From Micropterus salmoides (Eukaryota > Chordata > Actinopteri > Centrarchiformes > Centrarchidae), in contig NW_024041150.1 of NCBI RefSeq assembly GCF_014851395.1, positions 28,261,225 to 28,325,224 of the forward strand: DNA of 64,000 nt, written 5' to 3'. The position numbers were made by a program, and so were the translations under genes. Under the pieces are notes generated by a model that was not told the DNA's origin, ran no database searches, and saw only the letters and a program-made list of their open reading frames with translations. The number at the start of each line of letters is the position of its first letter. Position 1 is the first letter of the stretch. Shown one piece after another: positions 29,201 to 41,200 of this stretch.

Positions 29201-32200
29201 GCTATGGTAAAAAAGAAAAGTCTTCAGTCTTAATTAAAAAGAACTGACAGTTTCAGCAGACCTGCAGTTATCTGGGAGTTTGTTCCAGATATACGGAGCA
29301 TAAAAACTGAACGCTGCTTCTCCTTGTTTAGTTTTGACTCTGGGGACAGAAAGCAAACCTGCCCCAGACGACCTGAGAGGTCTGGATGGTTCATAACGAA
29401 GCAGAAGATCAGAAATGTATTTTGTCCCTAAACCACTTTGTGCTTTATAAACTAAACAGCAGGATTTTGAAATCAATTCTTTGACATGCAGGAAGCCAAT
29501 GTAAAGACCTCAGAACTGGAGTGATGTGATCCACCTTTTTGGTGTTAGTGAGGACTCGAGCAGCAGCGTTCTGAATCAGCTGCAGCTGTCTGATGGATTT
29601 CTTAGGGAGCCCTGTAAGGACACTGTTACAGTAGTGGAGTCAACTGAAGATAAATGCATGGATACGTTTTTCCAGGTCTTGCTGAGACATAAGTCCTTTA
29701 ATCCTTGATATATTCTTCAGGTGATAGTAGGCTGACTTTGTAATTGTCTTAATGTGGTGTAATCTGAGTATTTAAAATATAACATGATGGGGATATATGA
29801 CTGGTAGACAGACTGGTGCCAAACAGTACCTGACCGTGTGTCGCCATAAGGAGTGGTAGCTTGTGTAAGCAGTTAAAGCAGTATAATGTCTCTGTAGTTC
29901 TGAAGGGAGCTTTCGAAAGTCTGAGGTGAATGTCTGGGATTGAGACATATAGCCCCTTTCAGACATGCACTTGTCTGAATAAACAGTCTTTTTACTTTTA
30001 GGTAAAAGTCACGACTGCAATCTTACTAAGCTGGACCTAGTAAGATATCTGTATCACTGTTTGATTAATGGTAAACTGCACACAAGTCTAACGTGCAGGG
30101 AGAGAGAGATAAATATGTGCCAAAGATCTAAAATAAATTTAATAAAATTAAAATAAATTCACTTTAATAAACTGAAACACCATGAAAATGACTATTTTAA
30201 GAGGTCGAGAAGATTTTTCTCAAATCAGTCTATAAAAACAATTTCCCTGTTGCAAAGTGGTAAAAAAAACATTTTACAACCACAGTAACGGTCTCTCACG
30301 ATATTTTCATTTCTTATTCATGTCAGCTGCAAGGATGAATAAATTAACATCCAGTGAAACGCTACGTGCAGCATGTGAGCGAACAGTAATTAAACGAGAG
30401 TCCCAACTAAACATCCTGTCATTCAGTCTTTGTGCGTGTCGGACTTTACTGTAAACGGGCAGTGGAATATGCTCTATTATAACAAAATGGTGAAATTGAT
30501 TTGTAGATTCAGTGTGAGAAGGGCGAGCGTCCCTCGGATTTAAGGAAAACATACTATTTGTTGGATTCATATGAACTATAGGATCTAGTGCTTTTGCAGT
30601 CATTGAAAATGTCTAGATATCTTGGTTTCTGCTGGTTCAATTCTATCATTTTTCTTCTTTTTATCTGTCTCTCGGGTGTCCTACATTTTCGTGGAAGTGT
30701 AATATCACTGAAGTACCCCTTTGATTAGTGCTCCCCTTGAATTGCTACTTCCTCTCAGTCACAACTCTTTGGCTTCTATCCATTTATATACTTTCTTGTG
30801 TGGCGCTTTTATCCTATTAGTGTAAAATGTAATGGGGCATTAATCCTAGACCATGTCTTTGCCAAAATATAATCAATAACATGCATTAGTAAATTTATCT
30901 CTACTCCGAGTGTGTAAGATAAAGGTAGCTACTCACAGCTATACTAATCATCTCTTCGATGCTGCACTGTAGCCCTCTCCTGCCCGACACCAACTGTTCC
31001 AGAGAACTCCATCATGAAGGGAAACAACTTCACCTGTGGAAGCAAGGTGACTTTCAGGTATCATTTGCATCCCCTGCAACACCAATGTGTAATGATAACA
31101 GTAGGGAATATTACAAAAGGTGTTTACAAATGTTGTTGTTAACCTCTTTGTGTCACGCTTGGTTTTTATGCTCCTCAGCTGTATGAAGGGCTTCCTGCCT
31201 CAGGTCCCCTATGAGTTCCATTGTCTCGCCAGTCTGCGGTGGAGCGGTACACCACCTGCCTGTCACCCAGTGACCTGCGGGGGGCCTCCAACTGTCCAGA
31301 ACGCCGACTACACCCTCAACACAAACACATACAGGTCCACCGTCATATATACCTGTGCTGAGGGATACAGGTATGGATAAAGAACCACCAGCTGCACTGT
31401 TCTTTATGCCTTTTGGTGATGTTTGATGAGTTGATTGCATAAATGCTAATTTTGTCGATAATTTTAATTACTTTGATTAGTTTTATTGCAATTTTTTGTG
31501 ACTGCTGAATAGTATGAAGTTGACATTAAGCTGAAGTAACAATAAAATTGACTCTATGTGCTGTAAAGAAACAACAGCACCAACTAATTTACAGATGCAC
31601 AGAAGCTAAATTTAGCAACAAGCCTGTGAAATCTTCAAAGAATCCACTGAATTTATTAAATGTGAATAACCTACATAATTTCTCTTGAAATAAGTCCTAC
31701 TTATTTTAAGTCTTTGTAGACTCAGGTAAATCTGTTTCAGCACAATGCAGTTGCAACCTCCAAAGACATTATGAACTCTGTATGACTTTGTATGTCGTCA
31801 TCAGTTGTGATTTATTTGTTTTCACAAGTAGCCCTCTATGAATCTCTCTGACACTGTAATTGCAGTAGAGCGAGTGTGTAAACTAAGTTGTGTGTTGGTG
31901 CGAAGACCACAGGGCTCCATGCAAGTGGTTTGTGAAGCAACAGGGGAGTGGAGCGGGCCTGTCCCCCGCTGTGTGACCGTCCTGTGCAGCGAGCCTCCGG
32001 CCCTGAGTGACGCCGTGATCGTAGGAGAGAACTATGAACTGGGAAACAAGGTGCACTATGTCTGCAAAGAAGGGTAAATGTGGTTGAAGTCTATTGTTAT
32101 GTTTTCTCAACTGAAATTCAAGCATGTTGAAACTACGGAGATATATTTGTTAAGGCCCGTGGGGAAATTTGGCTTCTGCATTTGAGCCCTCTTTCTTCAC

Positions 32201-35200
32201 TGTAGCCACCATGGGTACAACAGCGATACAGTCATTAATTATAGTAAAAGAAATATAATATATATGTTTAATAAAGAGTCTCTACAAAACATCTCCTATA
32301 TAACAGGAAAACTAAGTACAGAAGTGATAAGTTTCATGCTTGCCTCAAATGTTGATGATTCAACCAGTTTGACCTGTTAAAAGATCTATGCATGATCATT
32401 ACTTTGTCTGATTAACATTGCGTAACAGTGAGTCTAGAGGGCAAAGTTTTTAATGACTGGAAATATGTCAGTAACCAATCAAACCTGATGTTACATTTGC
32501 TGCAGGCAAAGGCGACATTCTGATATCTGATTATGTTGAGGCGTGATTTATTTATCTTTTTGCTAATCTCTTTTGGTCTTCTTCACAGCTACACTCTGAT
32601 TGGCCCAGAGACCAGAGAATGTCTGCCAAGTGGCCAATGGAGTGACAGCTCCGCCCAGTGCGTCCCCCGCTCTTGCGGCCCCCCGCCCGACATCGACCAC
32701 GCCGAGCCCTACGAGAGCCACCAGCTGTTCGGAGACACTGCTAACTACTACTGCACTGATGGATACACTGCTGGCAACAACTCTAAGATGGTGTGTAACG
32801 CTCAGGGTGTGTGGGCGCCCCCTGATGGCATGGAGGCCCCTCACTGCATCGCAAACTTCTGCCTACGTCCACCTGAGCTACCCCATGCAATTTTAGATTC
32901 GGTCAGCAAAGCCAAATACGCCAGCAACACTGAAGTGACCTATAAATGTGAGGAGGGGTTCATGCTCAACACCGTAGCCACACTGAGGTGTCTGATGGGA
33001 GGAGAGTGGGAGCCTTCGCCGTACGATATCAGCTGTGTGCCGGTGAGGTGTTCCAGGCCTGAGAGCATTGATCGGGGCTATGTGATCGGGACAAACTATA
33101 GCTTTGGAGCTGTGGTGGCGTACACCTGCGTAAAAGGCTTCCTAATCCGAGGTGAGAAGAGGAGGACCTGCAAGGCCAATGGAGAGTGGGGAGGAGCTCT
33201 GCCTACCTGTGTACCTGTGTCCTGCCCCCAACCTCCTTCCCTCAAGAATGGCCAAATCCATGTGAGCCACAAACACCAGAATTCACACACACTGTAAACA
33301 TGTGTCCTTGTTATGATAAAAAGTAAATAACAAAACAGAGGGGGAGTACATCATGCTTGCTTATACATTTATAAATTTAGGATCTTTTTAATCAATGCTC
33401 AGATTATCAAATGATGTTGTGTTTTTGTTGTGCCTTTCTATACTTTATACCAGCGCCTTCTTAAAGGTACATCATCTTTGGAGTTTAAAATATGAATTAA
33501 TATCATCAACAATAATACAGACAATATACAGAGATGATCACATTACAAGTGAAAAGAGGAACTAATTTCTAGGAACTTGCTAGAAATTGTTGGTAAGCTG
33601 CAGATGTGTAAAATTAAGTCTTACTTTCTTCATCCTGTAAAAAAACACTTTTCATATTTCATCACTTGGTTACATGAGTGATTGTAAATATATCAAATAA
33701 ATGTATCACTCTGTTTATTCTCCTATAGAGCAGAGGTCGAGTCACCTTCAACAGCAGGGTGACATACACCTGTGATGAAGGATACAGACTGGTTGGTCGT
33801 CCAGAGCGAGTTTGCCAAGCCAACCACCAGTGGTCCAACAACGACCCTCCCAGCTGTGTCCTTTTGACCTGTGACCCTCCTCCCGACATCGTCCATGGAC
33901 ACTACACAGGGTCGGATTTCCAGGTGGGCCGAAAAGTGCAGTATGTCTGTGATGAGGGTTACGAGCTGGCCGGGGATGCCACCTGGACCTGTCTGAAGTA
34001 TGGAAAGTGGGATAAGACGAGGCGTCCACGCTGCTCGCCAGTGCAGTGTCCAGAGCCGCTGCTGGAGGAGAACCACCTGGTCCTGAAGGGCCTGGACTCT
34101 GAATCTGGAACAGTGGAATTATCCTGCGAAGATGGCTACGTCCTCGAGGGGGCCCGGATCCTCCGCTGTACCCCATCACAGGAGTGGAACGACACTTTTC
34201 CAGTGTGTAAGCAGGTGTTTTGCGGCCCACCGCCTGAAGTCTCATTTGGTGGCCCTTACTCGTCCTCTACCCCTTTCCCTTTCAGCTCCGTGGTGAGCTA
34301 CACATGCATGGATGGCTTTACTTTAAGAAAAGAAGGCTCTGTGTCCTGTCTAGCCAGCGGACAGTGGAGCAGTCCTTACCCAGAGTGTATCCCAGTTGAA
34401 TGTCCTCAGCCTGTGGAGATTTCTAATGGTATCGTTGATGTCCAGGGTCTGATGTACCTCAGCAAAGCCCTGTACAGCTGTAAGACTGGATATAATTTAG
34501 TGGGAAACTCTACTATCCTCTGTGGAGAGAAGGGACTCTGGATTGGAGGGGTACCTTCTTGCCGCCCGATTGAATGCTCAATCCCTAAACAGATAGCAAA
34601 TGGAAAAGTAGTTTATACAAAACTCCAGTTTGGTCACAGTGTTACCTACTCATGCCGTCGTGGTTATCGTCTTCAAGGCCCAGAGACTCTGGTGTGCCAG
34701 GCCAATGGGGAGTGGGATATTGAGCCACCTGCTTGTGTGCAGATATCTTGCACCCCACCCCAACCAATTGACAGCGGATTCGTAGAGGGCCAGGATCACA
34801 GTTTCGGTGTCACTATTTTCTACAGCTGCTTACCTGGCTTCCAGCTAGTAGGCCAGGACCATCTGACCTGTGAGGAGTTTGGCTGGTCTAGTTCTGTTCC
34901 GGTCTGTGTGCCCTCGGACTGCGGCCTGCCTCCTCACATTGACTTTGGGGAATATATAAGGGTGACGCCACTGGGCGGAGGCTCTGATACTGCTTCTAAA
35001 GACACTGGATCATTAGCCTCACCTATGGACTTGAGCTTCCTTCATGGGACGTTTATTGAGTACCGTTGTCACAAAGGTTATGACATCACAAGCCCCACCA
35101 GGTTGGTGTGTCAGGAGGACGGAGGCTGGAATGGGACGGCCCCGTCATGCGTCCCAGCAGAGTGTGAAACACCACCCAGTCCAGAGCACGGCTGGGTGAA

Positions 35201-38200
35201 TGTGACTGATACCTCCCTCGGCAGTATGGTCAGGTATACTTGTGAGGAAGGATTTGAGCTGCAGGGCGAGCCTGTGAGGCAGTGTGTATCAGGTCGACTG
35301 TGGACTAATGACGCCCCAGTTTGTCGGCCTGTTTCTTGTGGTGACCCAGGCGCTGTTGCTAATGGCACAGCTCTCGGAGGTGCTTTTGTGTATCCTGAGG
35401 TCCTGCGCTATGAGTGTATTCCTGGATTTGTCCTAAAGGGTAGGGACACTATCGCCTGCAAGGCAGATGGAAAGTGGAATGGGCAGAAGCCTTGGTGTGA
35501 GCCTGTATCTTGTGGTCCTCCTAAAGTCCCCGGTGATATCACTTTTAAAGGAGACGAGTACAAATATAATAACGAGGTAGAACTGAGCTGTCAGACTGGT
35601 TTCCTCTTACAAGGGAAATCTGTCAGCGTTTGCCAGGCTGATGGCACCTGGAGCCATGAGTCTCCTACCTGTGTACCTGCCAAGTGTGGCAAACCCTCAC
35701 CAATACCCAATGGGCGTGTGTTGGGGTCAGAGTTTGGCTTCAACAGCAAGGTAAAGTATGAATGTGATGAGGGATACACACTTAATGGAGATCCCACACA
35801 GATTTGTCAGTCAGATGGACTTTGGGACAAACCTGCACCACGCTGTGATATCATAAGTTGTGATCCACCTGAGGACATCAGTCACGGCTTCCTGAACGGC
35901 TCCAGCTTCGACTACGATGACATTGTGGAGTATGTCTGCTTTGATGGCTACGAGATAGTTGGAGATCCCATCCTGCGGTGCTCCGCTCAGGGCTTCTGGG
36001 TGGGCACTGTGCCTCAGTGTCGGCCCTGCGTCTGTGCCCTCCCCGTGGTAAAATTCGGGGTGGTTCTTGGTCGCGACCGTGCCTGCGGAGACCAAGTGCA
36101 CTTCCAATGTGACGACGGCTACAAGCTGCTGGGTCCTTCTCAGGCGGTGTGTGAGAAGGGGGGGGTGTGGAGCCCTGGCGTGCCTTTGTGTAGCCGGGGG
36201 AGGTGCAATGCCGCCCCGCCTACAGTCCCTAACACTGTCCTGCAGGGTGGCGTTAGCACCTTCTCCGACACAGTTATTTACAGGTGTCGGCCTGGCTACC
36301 AGCCAAAGGGGTATCCACACCTCTCCTGTGGAAGAGACGGCAGGTGGGGGGAACCCAGAATCAGCTGTGAGCCTGTGAGTTGTGGAAAACCTCCAACTGT
36401 CGCCCACGCTCAGGTGGTGGGAGACACCTTCACCTTCCCAAACCAAGTTACATACAGGTAAATACTTAGCACTTATTACTGTAATTTGTGTTAAAATCTT
36501 ATTTTTCTGGCATTTCTGATGGACATTAGCCCCCACATTGCCTGTGCCTTGTCCCAGTAAGTTTGTGGGACCAGGTGAAACTTTAGCATATTACATTGTC
36601 TGTGTACTTGCTGTCTATCGCCTGACCTCAATCTTGTTTTTTAGAAACCTGTATGTCTGGAAAAAAAGACATGTTTGTTGGCTGCTTTGTGTATTTATTT
36701 TACTTATTTAGGAGCCATTTCAAAGACTAATACAGTTAGATTTTTCTGTTTTTCTCGAGAATGTCTCCTCTATACTTTCTTAATTTTCTACCTCTTGCTC
36801 TCCAGGTGTGAGGACGGGTACAAATTAGCCACACAGTCAGCCTCTCTCTCCTGCCAGAGTGACGGCACCTGGTCCAAACACAGCATTCGGTGCCGCCCCA
36901 CCCCCTGCCTGCTACCCACCAACTTCTCCGTCCCCCATGTGTTAATCACAGGGAAGGAGTTTACTCCTGTCGGAGGCACCATCACCCTCTCCTGCACTCC
37001 TGGTCTCCTCCTGCAGGGGCCAGCATTAGCTGAGTGTCAGGTAGGAAAGATTTTGGTCATTAATTTTTGTCTAAGTCTCTTTGAGTCTTAGTCTTAATGT
37101 GAATGCCTGGTTGAATAATGGTTAACACTACGTTCTTGGTCACGCTATGTGCAAAGATGATGTGACCTCCTTTCTTAATTAACATTTTTGACAATTAAAT
37201 CCTGGCTAGAGATTTAGAAAAGTTCAGATGTGAAACAGACAGTTCCCGCCTGTTTGTTGTTATAGAGGGACCATAGTTTTTAAAATGTTGAATTTTATTG
37301 ACATTTCTCTCTACAGAGGCAGCAATTGACAAATATCTCTCTTTTCCACTGAAAATGTCAATTAGAAACCACAAATAACATAGTGCTTTCCTATCTGTTG
37401 TATTGTGTGACAAGCCGGGTGGAGGTTGGGCGCCAAGCATCTCTTCAGTTTCCTGTGAGCCTGTAGTTTGTGAGAAACCACCTCCGATTTCTCACGGTGT
37501 CACAGAGGGGGACAGCTACACCTATGGAGACTTTGTCATGTACTCATGCCTCCCAGGGTTTGACATGAAGGTATGGCGCATCAGGCCAAGTCTCCTTCTG
37601 TAGAGTTTAGTAGTTTAGCAGCTAAGATTAGAAAACATGGGTTTATGAATTACCTCATCTGAAAACATACACAAAAACAAAATCAAAAAGCACAGCTGTA
37701 TCAGAAAACACCCATAACAATGCATCTTTACCAAGTTTTTTAACTCCTAAAATGTGTAATTTGTGTGGGATGGTGACCACTCTTCTCCTATAATACAACA
37801 GAGGGCTTTATGTCCTCTCCTGCACTGTGCTTTTAAACTGCAGACTGTCCAGACTAAGCTAATGGCTAACAATCAGATTACAGAAAATCACATGACTTCT
37901 CTTTAGCAATGAGTAGTGTGTAGTTACAGAGAAAACATAAGGAGCTGAGTCATTCCATTCCTGATATCTATCCCACTGATATGCTAGCCTCATCAATTTG
38001 AATAACCGCCACAATGAGTGCCTTCAGCCTTATTACACTGAAGACACACATACAGAGAGGACAAACTGCTGACTCATTGTCTTAAAAAATCTATCATATA
38101 TCTTGATTGTATCATGTTTCTTGATATTGCTACAGATCAATATAGGGTAGAGTACACTTTGCTGTGTTTGGGTGATCTGCTTTTCTTGTAGCTTTACACT

Positions 38201-41200
38201 TTGTTCTTCCTGTCACAGGGAGACTCTATCCAGACCTGCCAGGGAGACAGAACATGGAGTGGCACCCAGCCAGTGTGTGTTGGTAGGTTTGTTTACATTT
38301 GAGGGCCTGAAGAGGAAACATCTGGGTCAAAAATGCAATCTATTGTTGCAAGTCAGTAAAGGAATGTTTCATGAATGAGTAATTACAGACAACAACACAC
38401 TGTATGGCAGGTAGACTATGATTAGAGTCAAGTCAGGAGGCAACACCTGAAATTCCATGAGAAAACATCTTTTTTTTATTCCTTCCTGTTAACCAAAAAA
38501 AAAGACATCCTTCACAAAGTGTTCACCTATTTGATGTTCGTGTTCCAGGCTCCTGTCGTAAATGTAAAAATTCTCAAAAACAAGTTTGTTTTTATGGTGT
38601 AACCTTATACATTTTGTAACCTGTTACATTATACTGTACACACACACAGGCCAACCTCACCACACCCATGATACTGTCTATTGTCTCCTCAGCACAGTCC
38701 TGTGGATCTCCTCCCACTGTAAAAAATGCACAGGTGCAGACAAGTGGAGAGACTCACCTACACAATGCCAGTTATGTATGTAATGCTGGGCTGCAGCTGG
38801 TCGGCCCAAAGACTCTCATCTGTCTGGCCAACGGCACGTGGAGCCTGCCAGCTCCTACATGTGAAGGTATGGAGGGTGGCATGAACATGAGCTACATGGT
38901 TATTAATATCGTTATTGTTTTTTTTCTTTCTTCTTCTGAATCATAATTTTATTCACTATAATTTCCTCTCATGTCAGTGGCCAAAGGCTGCGACAGCCCG
39001 AAGGAGATGCTGCACGGTAAAGTGCAAGAACATAACCTGAACACAGGGCGCGCAGTGGAGTTCCAGTGTGATAAAGGCTACAACCTGGTGGGAGATAGTC
39101 TGGTTGTGTGTATGGGAGGTAGCACCTGGAGCTCCACCTTCCCCACTTGCCAACGTGAGACAACTCTGCACTCCTGCCCACACACTACCAGGCAGTTCCA
39201 AAGAAACATACATTGCAAAATACAGGGGAAATTTAACTGATTTCATGTGAATTACCAAATTACCTTCTACCTACCACTGTGTCCTAGCTTGTAAATGTAA
39301 ATGTTCTGTATTTGTATAGCGCCTTTCTAGTCTTTTCGACCACTCAAAGTGCTTTTACACTACATCTGCATTCACCATTCACTCACATTTATACACTGAG
39401 CCTAAGTGCTCAAACAGAAACTAACATTCACACACATTCATACACTGGCGGAACAGCCACCAGGGGCAATTTGACATGTACCCTGGATGAGCCGGGGATT
39501 AACGGGCAACCCGCTCTAACTCCTGAGCCACAGCCGCCCCTTGTTTGTCAGGCTTTCTGTTGTGTATGACTTTCTGCTTTCTTTACAGTCTGTTGCAACT
39601 GCACAAGAGGAGCAAACACAACCACCACACAAAATTCTTTGCAACACCACTCAGTTTCACAATTTATTTCCCCACATCACTTGTGATAAAATGGGTGAAT
39701 CAGAGCCCTCTTACTTCTTTCTAAGTAGATACAGTATGAGTCAGAGACGTTCTGTGAAATAGACGAAGTTTGAAAAAACAAACACACATTTCTTTATGTG
39801 GACTGTTGATACCAAACATATCTTAAGTGATCATGAAAATAGGAACTGCTATATCACATGATGCAATGTTATACAAGCCTGGTAATGAATACTGTCTTTG
39901 TGAAACTTTATGTTCCGAGTTGGCAGCAGCTCAACTGTGTGGTAATTTGTGATGTTGTCTCATTGGATTACATCACATTTTAAAAAGTTTCAAATGTTTG
40001 TCTAACCCAATTTACATACAACAATATCACAGTGTAGGCTAACTACTGTGTATTACTGTAACTGTAAAATCTGAAACTTGAATTTTACATTTTACAGGTC
40101 ATGTAAACTGTCTTGTGTCTCAAATCTAAACATCTTTTATGAAGTATATAGTCAGTAACCGGGCAGGATGTCAGTCATGTTTGCTATTACATATCTGTGG
40201 TAAAATAAACTATAGGCTACTTTTGTATAAAAACAGATACAGTGTGTCTGGATAAAAACCTTAATTAGTCTAAAAAATAATCTTTCATTTCTGTTCTTTA
40301 CAGCCAAGTCTTGCCCGGCTCCTCCAGGCTGGAGGGACGACAGCAGTGGGAACCGATCCCAGCAGGAGTTTCATGTTGGACAGTCGGTCCGAGTCACCTG
40401 TCCCAAAGGTCAGCAGGTCAAAGGCAGCGGCACTATCACCTGCAGGCCGGACCAGACCTGGAGCCCCATCAGCTCCGTGTGTGAAAGTAGGTGAAATATA
40501 TAGCATATGCACTTTGGAAAAACTGTTGCATGTTAAGTCGGGTTCTGTTGGAAAATAAATATTACAGGAAAGATAGATGTTGACAACTACGAACTTAGTT
40601 CTTCAAAAAGAAAAGATGTTTATCTTCTGTTGTAAATATTCAAAATATTCATTTCGATCACACTGGCAAATATAGATTTTATTTAAAACAAATTCAAAAC
40701 CACAGACCTGAGAGATGTGACTACATGATCCATCCATGTTAAACCTGTCCAGTCTTTCAGCTCTCACTAATATTGACAGATATTGGATACACATATATTT
40801 GTACGTGTTTTATTGATTGGATTTTATGTATTTTCTACTTTATTTTTCACAATTTGAGTTAAAAATATTTTTGTTATTTATTGATAAAATGATAATTTTG
40901 AGATATTTGATTTGCAGTGAGGTTTACTGTTCGATATTTACAGCCATCTTCACTGTTCCTGCGATAGTAAAGTGTGTTGTTCAACTGTAAATGATCTTGT
41001 CTCAGTATGAGTGTTTGTCCCAACTCTTTCAATTTTGACAGATAACTGCCAACAATATTTTGTTCATTTTATGTGTCTGTGTAAAAAACTGATATATTAA
41101 TATAGCACTTTTTAAAAACTCTTTCAGGTTTGGACTCAAAAATCATGAACCATTGATTTACTTATGTTTGGGGAAATCGATCAAATGTAGTTATTAGGAT

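Larger units (their letters stand above)
26356..30972 (+). other. largest svep1 intron (between CCP7 and CCP8)
   Basis: No coding exon was found in this 4.6-kb intron. It contains a palindromic MITE (27777-28040), a short AAT run near 27612 and a decayed LINE on the minus strand (about 28600-29770). The remainder is AT-rich and unremarkable. Confidence 0.6.

Noticed and set aside
31866..32073. Exon start directly after the 'attgcag' acceptor for CCP9
   Set aside because: The phase does not fit and the joined frame reaches a TAA within five codons. The start at 31906 was used instead.
35811..36536. Long open frame of about 240 codons on the minus strand
   Set aside because: It is the antisense shadow of the svep1 giant exon, driven by codon bias of the CCP array, and has no recognisable protein.
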